A stretch of 64,000 nt of DNA from Novosphingobium sp. PhB57 (lineage in GTDB: Bacteria > Pseudomonadota > Alphaproteobacteria > Sphingomonadales > Sphingomonadaceae). The translations under genes and the position numbers were made by a program. The notes under the pieces were generated by a model. The model ran no database searches. It saw nothing but the letters and a program-made list of their open reading frames with translations, and had not been told where the DNA came from. The stretch spans positions 186,001 through 250,000 of the forward strand of contig NZ_SMBO01000006.1 of the NCBI RefSeq assembly GCF_004342985.1. Direction: 5' to 3'. Of the stretch, positions 59,444 to 64,000 are shown piece by piece. Each line of letters starts with the position of its first letter. Within the stretch, counting starts at the first letter, position 1.

Positions 59444-60370
59444 ATGGATCCGATCCGCATCGCCATCGTCGGCGTGGGCAAGATCGCGCGGGACCAGCAC
59501 ATCCCCGCGATTGAGGGCAACCCGAACTTCAGCCTCGGCGCCACCGTCAGCCCGCACCATCGCGGTCCTGAAGGCATCCCGCACTTCTCCAGCCTCGACG
59601 ACCTGATCGAGAACGGCCCGGCGATCGACGCCGTGGCGCTCTGCACCCCGCCGCAGGTCCGCTACGACCTGGCCGCGCAGGCGCTGGCCAAGGGCATGCA
59701 CGTCTTCCTCGAAAAGCCGCCGGGCGCGACCCTGGCCGAAGTCGCCGCGCTGGAAAGCCGCGCCGACAAGGTGGGCGTGACGCTCTTCGCATCGTGGCAC
59801 TCCCGCTACGCCGCGGGCGTCGCCCCGGCTCGGGCCTGGCTGGCCGAGCGCAAGATTCTGAGCGCAAAGATCATCTGGCGCGAGGACGTGCGCGTCTGGC
59901 ATCCGGGCCAGGCCTGGATCTGGGAGCCGGGCGGCCTCGGCGTGTTCGATCCGGGCATCAATGCCCTTTCGATCGCCACGCACATCCTGCCGCGTCCGTT
60001 CTTCCTGAAGGAAGCGACACTCAGCCTGCCCGCCAACCGCGCCGCGCCGATCGCCGCCGACATCGAGTTCCGCGACACGGCCGGGGCCGAGATCCACATG
60101 GACCTGGACTGGCGCCAGACCGGCCCGCAGTCCTGGGACATCATCGTCGAGACCGATGCGGGAACGCTGAAGCTCTCGCACGGCGGTGCCGTGCTCACGC
60201 TGCCCAGCGGCACCGAGCACAATGAAGACCTCGAATATCCGGGTCTCTATTCGCGCTTCGCGAACCTGATCCGCGGCGGTCGCAGCGATGTGGACATCGC
60301 GCCGCTGCGCCTCGTCGCCGACGCTTTCCTGCGCGGCAAGCGCGATATCGTCGAAGAATTCCACGACTGA
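59444..60370 (+). CDS. Gfo/Idh/MocA-family sugar 1-dehydrogenase (L-arabinose / D-galactose)
   Basis: The product has 308 residues. The Rossmann start IRIAIVGVGKIARDQHIPAI and HVFLEKPPGATLAEV with the conserved Glu-Lys-Pro define the family. WEPGGLGVFDPGINALSIAT matches the galactose dehydrogenase type. It oxidises the sugar to lactone with NAD(P). D-galactose and L-arabinose share the ring configuration the enzyme recognises, so both may serve. Three bases separate it from the previous gene. Confidence 0.88.
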   Translation: MDPIRIAIVGVGKIARDQHIPAIEGNPNFSLGATVSPHHRGPEGIPHFSSLDDLIENGPAIDAVALCTPPQVRYDLAAQALAKGMHVFLEKPPGATLAEVAALESRADKVGVTLFASWHSRYAAGVAPARAWLAERKILSAKIIWREDVRVWHPGQAWIWEPGGLGVFDPGINALSIATHILPRPFFLKEATLSLPANRAAPIAADIEFRDTAGAEIHMDLDWRQTGPQSWDIIVETDAGTLKLSHGGAVLTLPSGTEHNEDLEYPGLYSRFANLIRGGRSDVDIAPLRLVADAFLRGKRDIVEEFHD

Positions 60371-60393
60371 ATTTCCCAGGGAGGGGACTGACA

Positions 60394-61959
60394 ATGCTGA
60401 AGGCGCTTCGCCTTACCACTGCTGCCGTCCTGCTGAGCGCCACCGCGCTCGCAGGCACGGCTCACGCCGATACCGACGGACAGGCCACCACCGCGACGAT
60501 CGACGCCGCCAAGCCCGGCCCGGTCTATCACAAGGAAGTCTTCACCCAGTTCGCCGAGCACCTTGGCAACGGGATCTACGGCGGCCTGTGGGTCGGCAAG
60601 AACAGCAAGATTCCCAACACCAACGGCTTCCGCAACGACGTCGTCAGCGCGCTCAAGGACCTTTCGGTCCCGGTGATCCGCTGGCCCGGCGGCTGCTTCG
60701 CCGACGAATACAACTGGCGTGAAGGCATCGGCCCGCAGAACAAGCGCCCGGTCAAGATCAACACCCATTGGGGCGGCGTGACCGAACCCAACACCGTGGG
60801 CACGCACGAGTTCTTCGAACTGATCCGCCAGGTCGGCGCAGAGGCCTACATCGCCGGCAACGTCGGTGACGGCACCCCGCGCGAAATGGCCGAGTGGGTC
60901 GAATACATGACCTCTCCCGCAGGTTCGCTGGCGGACGAACGCGCCAGGAACGGCCACAAGGAACCCTGGAAGGTCGCCTACTTCGGCGTCGGCAATGAAC
61001 TTTGGGGCTGCGGCGGCAACATGCGGCCCGAATTCGCGGCCGACGAGACCCGTCGCTACGCCACTTTCGTGAAGGCCCCGGCCGGCACCAAGATCCTCAA
61101 GGTTGCCGCCGGCGCCAATGTCGACGACTACAACTGGACCGAGACGATGATGCGCGTCGCGGCCCCGCAGCTCGACGGCGTTTCGCTGCACTACTACGTC
61201 CACCCGGCCGGTGGCTGGCCGCCGCGTGCGCCTGCCGTCGACTTCGACGAGCATGGCTGGGCCGATGCGCTGAACGGCGCGCGCCACATGGACGAGCTGA
61301 TCACCAAGCACTCGGCGATCATGGACAAGTACGACCCCGAAAAGCGGGTCTTCCTGGCCGTGGACGAATGGGGTTCGTGGTACGCCCAGGATCCGGGCAC
61401 GCATCCGGGCTTCCTGCGCCAGCAGAACACCCTGCGTGACGCGCTGATCGCCTCCGTCCATCTGGATATCTTCGCCAAGCATGCCGACCGCGTGCGCATG
61501 ACCGCCATCGCCCAGATGGTGAACGTGCTCCAGGCGATGATCTTCACTGACGGCAACAAGATGGTGCTCACGCCCACCTACCACGTCTTCGAGATGTACA
61601 AGCCGTGGCAGGACGCCACCGTGCTGCCGATCCAGATCAAGTCGCCCTGGTATCACAAGGACGAGTTCTCGATGCCGGCCGTCAGCGGTTCGGCCGTGAA
61701 GGCGAAGGACGGCAAGATCCATGTCGGCCTGTCGAACCTCGATCCGAACCAGTCGAACACGGTGACGATCAAGCTCGACGGTGTGAGCGCCTCGGCGGTC
61801 ACCGGCCGTATCCTGACGGCACCGGCGATCAACTCGCACAACACCTTCGACACCCCGAATGCCGTCAAGCCCGAGGCCTTCTCCGGCGCGACCGTGCAGG
61901 GCGGCAACCTTGTCGTCACCCTGCCGGCCAAGTCGGTCGTGGTGCTCGAACTGCAATGA
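60394..61959 (+). CDS. Alpha-L-arabinofuranosidase, GH51
   Basis: The product has 521 residues. A signal peptide (ALRLTTAAVLLSATALAGTAHA) shows export. VIRWPGGCFADEYNW, YFGVGNELWGCGGN with the acid/base Glu, and FLAVDEWGSWYAQD with the nucleophile Glu are the GH51 marks. It removes arabinose from arabinan or arabinoxylan fragments in the periplasm or outside. The stop overlaps the start of dgoK (ATGA). Confidence 0.95.
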   Translation: MLKALRLTTAAVLLSATALAGTAHADTDGQATTATIDAAKPGPVYHKEVFTQFAEHLGNGIYGGLWVGKNSKIPNTNGFRNDVVSALKDLSVPVIRWPGGCFADEYNWREGIGPQNKRPVKINTHWGGVTEPNTVGTHEFFELIRQVGAEAYIAGNVGDGTPREMAEWVEYMTSPAGSLADERARNGHKEPWKVAYFGVGNELWGCGGNMRPEFAADETRRYATFVKAPAGTKILKVAAGANVDDYNWTETMMRVAAPQLDGVSLHYYVHPAGGWPPRAPAVDFDEHGWADALNGARHMDELITKHSAIMDKYDPEKRVFLAVDEWGSWYAQDPGTHPGFLRQQNTLRDALIASVHLDIFAKHADRVRMTAIAQMVNVLQAMIFTDGNKMVLTPTYHVFEMYKPWQDATVLPIQIKSPWYHKDEFSMPAVSGSAVKAKDGKIHVGLSNLDPNQSNTVTIKLDGVSASAVTGRILTAPAINSHNTFDTPNAVKPEAFSGATVQGGNLVVTLPAKSVVVLELQ

Positions 61960-62867
61960 GCGTGAACTACGTCCTCGGCGATTGGGGTACGACCCGCCTG
62001 CGGCTGTTCCGCCTTGACGGCGAGGACGTAGTTGCCCGGCTCGATGGGCCGGGCGCGCTCGAAGGCAATGCGCAAGAGGCGCTGGCCGAGAGGCTGGAAC
62101 TCTGGAAGGCTGCCAATGAGCAGTCCGGTGTCGTGCAGTCTGGTGCCGTGCTGGCCGAAGTCGTGCTTTGCGGCATGGCCGGGGCACCCGGCGCGCTCGT
62201 CGCGGCAGGCTATGCGGCCTGCCCGGCGGACGCCGCCAAGTGGCTGTCCTCGCGCACGGAGCTTGAGGTGGCAGGCGTTCCGGTTTCGGTGCTGCCCGGG
62301 CTGAGCTGCCATGCGGATGGCGTGCCGGAAGTCATGCGGGGCGAGGAAGCGCAAGTCTTCGGCGCCCTCGCGCTTCACCCGGAACTGGCCGAGGGCGAGC
62401 ACCTGATCGCGCTGCCGGGCACCCACTGCAAATGGGTCACGGTCAAGGACGGCACGATCACCGGCTTCCGCACGCACCCCACCGGAGAGCTGTTCGCCCT
62501 GCTGGCGGGCAAGTCGACGCTGACCGGGCCGGATACTCCGGGCGAGGGCACTGTCGACGAAGGCTTCGCGCGCGGTCTGGAACGCTGCGGAGAGCCGCTG
62601 ACCGGCGCGCTGTTCGAAGCACGCGGCGCGAGGATGCTCGACGGCCGCTCGAAAGACTGGTCGCGCGGGTACATTTCCGGCCTGCTGATCGGCGGCGAAG
62701 TTGCAGCGCGTGTGCAGCCGGGCACTTCGGTGATCTTGATAGGCGACCCGGCGCTGTCGGCGCTCTATGACCGTGCGCTGGAAGGGATCGGCTGCACCGC
62801 CCGCCGCATCGACGGCGACGCGGCGGTTCTCGCCGGCCTGCGTATCGCAAAGGAATTGAGAGCATGA
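61956..62867 (+). CDS. dgoK: 2-dehydro-3-deoxygalactonokinase
   Basis: The product has 303 residues. The start VNYVLGDWGTTRLRLFRLDG and LPGTHCKWVTVKDGTITGFR-THPTGELFALL are the DgoK signature. It phosphorylates 2-keto-3-deoxygalactonate with ATP. It overlaps the arabinofuranosidase gene and dgoA by 4 bases each. Its place in an arabinose operon points to joint galactose use. Confidence 0.94.
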   Translation: MSVNYVLGDWGTTRLRLFRLDGEDVVARLDGPGALEGNAQEALAERLELWKAANEQSGVVQSGAVLAEVVLCGMAGAPGALVAAGYAACPADAAKWLSSRTELEVAGVPVSVLPGLSCHADGVPEVMRGEEAQVFGALALHPELAEGEHLIALPGTHCKWVTVKDGTITGFRTHPTGELFALLAGKSTLTGPDTPGEGTVDEGFARGLERCGEPLTGALFEARGARMLDGRSKDWSRGYISGLLIGGEVAARVQPGTSVILIGDPALSALYDRALEGIGCTARRIDGDAAVLAGLRIAKELRA

Positions 62868-63496
62868 AGATCGAACAGGTTCTGGCAGAAGGCGCTGCCC
62901 CGGTCGTCGCGATCCTGCGCGGCATCCAGACTCACGAAGCGGTCGAGATCGGCACCGCGCTGGTCGAAGCCGGCGTGCGCATCATCGAAGTGCCGTTCAA
63001 CTCGCCCGACCCGGCCGGTTCGATCGGCGCCATGGCCGAGGCTCTGGGAGACCGCGCCGCGATCGGCGGCGGCACCGTGATCGGCACCGATCTGGCCGAG
63101 ACGCTCGCGGGCGTCGGCGGCACTTTCATGGTTTCGCCCAATGTCGATCCCGCCGTCATCAAGCGCGCGATCGAACTCGGCATGGACGTGCTCCCCGGCT
63201 TCCTGACCCCGACCGAGGCTTTCGCCGCTGTCGCGGCCGGCGCCAGCGATCTCAAGCTGTTCCCCGGCTCGGTGCTGGGCAGCGGCTACATCAAGGCGAT
63301 CCGCGAAGTACTGCCCAAGACCAGCCGCGTCTGGGCCGTGGGCGGCGTGGGCGCTGCCAATGTCGCGGAATACCGCGCGGCCGGCGTGTTCGGCATCGGC
63401 GTGGGCGGCAGCCTCTACAAGCCCGGCTTCGATGCCGCGACCGTCGGGGCCAAGGCCGCCGAGATCGTCGCCGCATGGAACGCCTGCGCAGCATAA
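62864..63496 (+). CDS. dgoA: 2-dehydro-3-deoxy-6-phosphogalactonate aldolase
   Basis: The product has 210 residues. APVVAILRGIQTHEAVEIG, VRIIEVPFNSPDP and the Schiff-base Lys in SDLKLFPGSVLGSGYIKAI fit the KDPGal aldolase branch (AILRGI and YIKA as in E. coli DgoA). It splits KDPGal to pyruvate and glyceraldehyde 3-phosphate. It follows dgoK with 4-base overlap. Confidence 0.93.
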   Translation: MKIEQVLAEGAAPVVAILRGIQTHEAVEIGTALVEAGVRIIEVPFNSPDPAGSIGAMAEALGDRAAIGGGTVIGTDLAETLAGVGGTFMVSPNVDPAVIKRAIELGMDVLPGFLTPTEAFAAVAAGASDLKLFPGSVLGSGYIKAIREVLPKTSRVWAVGGVGAANVAEYRAAGVFGIGVGGSLYKPGFDAATVGAKAAEIVAAWNACAA

Positions 63497-63516
63497 GACA
63501 GATTTGGAGAGTTAAC

Positions 63517-64000
63517 GTGTTCAGGAAATTCCTCGCTGCCGCCAGTCTTGCCGTGCTGGCCGCCTCCGGTGCGGCCGATGCGCAAGTGCAGGTCGGCGAG
63601 AAGGGAGCGGGCACGCTCAATTCCCAGCTTACCGGCGACCTCACGGTGCACGATCCGGTCATCATCCGGGAAGGCGATACTTACTACGTCTTCAGCACCG
63701 TGGGCCGCTACGTCGGCATCAAGACCTCGAAGGATCTCAAGACCTGGAAGGACGCCGGTTCGGTCTTCGCCGAGATCCCGGCCTGGGCGAAGCAGGCGAT
63801 CCCCGGCACCGAAGGCATCTGGGCGCCGGACATCTCCTATGTGAACGGCGAATACCGGCTCTACTATTCGGTCTCGACCTTCGGTTCCAACCGCTCCGCC
63901 ATCGGCCTCGCCACGAGCAAGACGCTCGACCCCAAGGCCAAGGGCTACGGCTGGAAGGACCAGGGCCTCGTCGTCATGTCCACGCATGAGGACGACTTCA
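63517..64000 (+). CDS. GH43 arabinan endo-1,5-alpha-L-arabinosidase-like, 5' part
   Basis: The frame begins at GTG 63517 with GGAGAG 6 bases upstream and runs off the right edge after 161 codons. A signal peptide (FLAAASLAVLAASGAADA) is followed by TVHDPVIIREGDTYYVFST with the catalytic Asp, GIWAPDISYVNGEYRLYYSV with the second Asp, and GSNRSAIGLATSKTLDP. It matches GH43 arabinanases, which cut arabinan backbones outside the cell. The general-acid Glu would lie beyond the edge. Confidence 0.9.
   Translation, partial: MFRKFLAAASLAVLAASGAADAQVQVGEKGAGTLNSQLTGDLTVHDPVIIREGDTYYVFSTVGRYVGIKTSKDLKTWKDAGSVFAEIPAWAKQAIPGTEGIWAPDISYVNGEYRLYYSVSTFGSNRSAIGLATSKTLDPKAKGYGWKDQGLVVMSTHEDDF

Noticed and set aside
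58400..60394. 664-codon minus-strand frame opposite AraD1 and the sugar dehydrogenase
   Set aside because: It spans two real genes and their junction on the other strand; antisense shadow.

Overview
The window reads as chromosome of a GC-rich alphaproteobacterium of the order Sphingomonadales, most like Novosphingobium. This rests on protein character: FlbD/FleQ-type flagellar control with sigma-54 and sigma-28, an L-arabinose oxidative cluster with FAH-family and IlvD/Edd enzymes, and AhpCF beside flagellar genes. Species cannot be assigned from sequence reading alone.

Layout. (1) 1-293: the 3' end of a glutathione S-transferase-like gene and tRNA-Thr(CGT). (2) 413-11994: metabolic genes. 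A tight minus-strand operon (LLM flavin oxidoreductase, sulfotransferase-family protein, xylose-isomerase-like TIM barrel, DUF1214-like protein) faces a LuxR-type regulator and two short-chain dehydrogenases. An aminotransferase, a DUF3617-like secreted protein, an alpha/beta hydrolase and an unknown protein follow. (3) 12269-29768: minus-strand flagellar block. A sigma-54 activator leads fliE-F-G-H-I-J-K-L-M-N-O-P-Q-R-flhB. fliD-fliS have their own promoter, followed by a degenerate-receiver LuxR regulator. Flagellin lies divergently. (4) 29865-33568: DUF2490 protein, ahpF, ahpC and a small lipoprotein, with a bidirectional terminator. (5) 33643-43484: motB-motA and flgL-K-J-I-H-G-F-E-D-C-B, all minus strand. 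(6) 43698-50189: a MotA/ExbB-like and ExbD-like pair, flgA, flgM, flgN, a lytic transglycosylase, flhA and fliA on the plus strand. (7) 50418-64000: L-arabinose/D-galactose utilisation. It holds a lactonase, a sugar-acid dehydratase, aldose epimerase, FucP-type transporter, GntR regulator, aldehyde dehydrogenase, AraD1-family protein, Gfo/Idh/MocA sugar dehydrogenase, GH51 arabinofuranosidase, DgoK, DgoA and the start of a GH43 arabinanase.

How it works together. Regions 3, 5 and 6 encode nearly a complete flagellum: export gate, C-ring, MS-ring, rod, hook, filament, stator, sigma-28 and anti-sigma. No chemotaxis gene is present. Two perfect sigma-54 promoters precede flgB and the transglycosylase-flhA-fliA operon. 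Three sites with the shape TTAA-N15-GCCG precede flagellin, fliD and flgM and look like the local sigma-28 promoter. The implied order is FleQ/FlbD-like activator plus sigma-54 for early and middle genes, then FliA for filament, cap and FlgM.

Region 7 could release arabinose from arabinan, import it, and oxidise it through lactone, arabonate and 2-keto-3-deoxyarabonate to alpha-ketoglutarate. DgoK and DgoA in the same operon add a route for the stereochemically matching sugar D-galactose to pyruvate and glyceraldehyde 3-phosphate.

The most unusual items are the ExbB/ExbD-like pair inside the flagellar locus, the receiver-like regulator lacking key phosphorylation residues, NPAH instead of NPTH in FlhB, an FlgH with no cysteine, a FliM without the N-terminal CheY-binding motif, and the uncharacterised operon at 413-4745.
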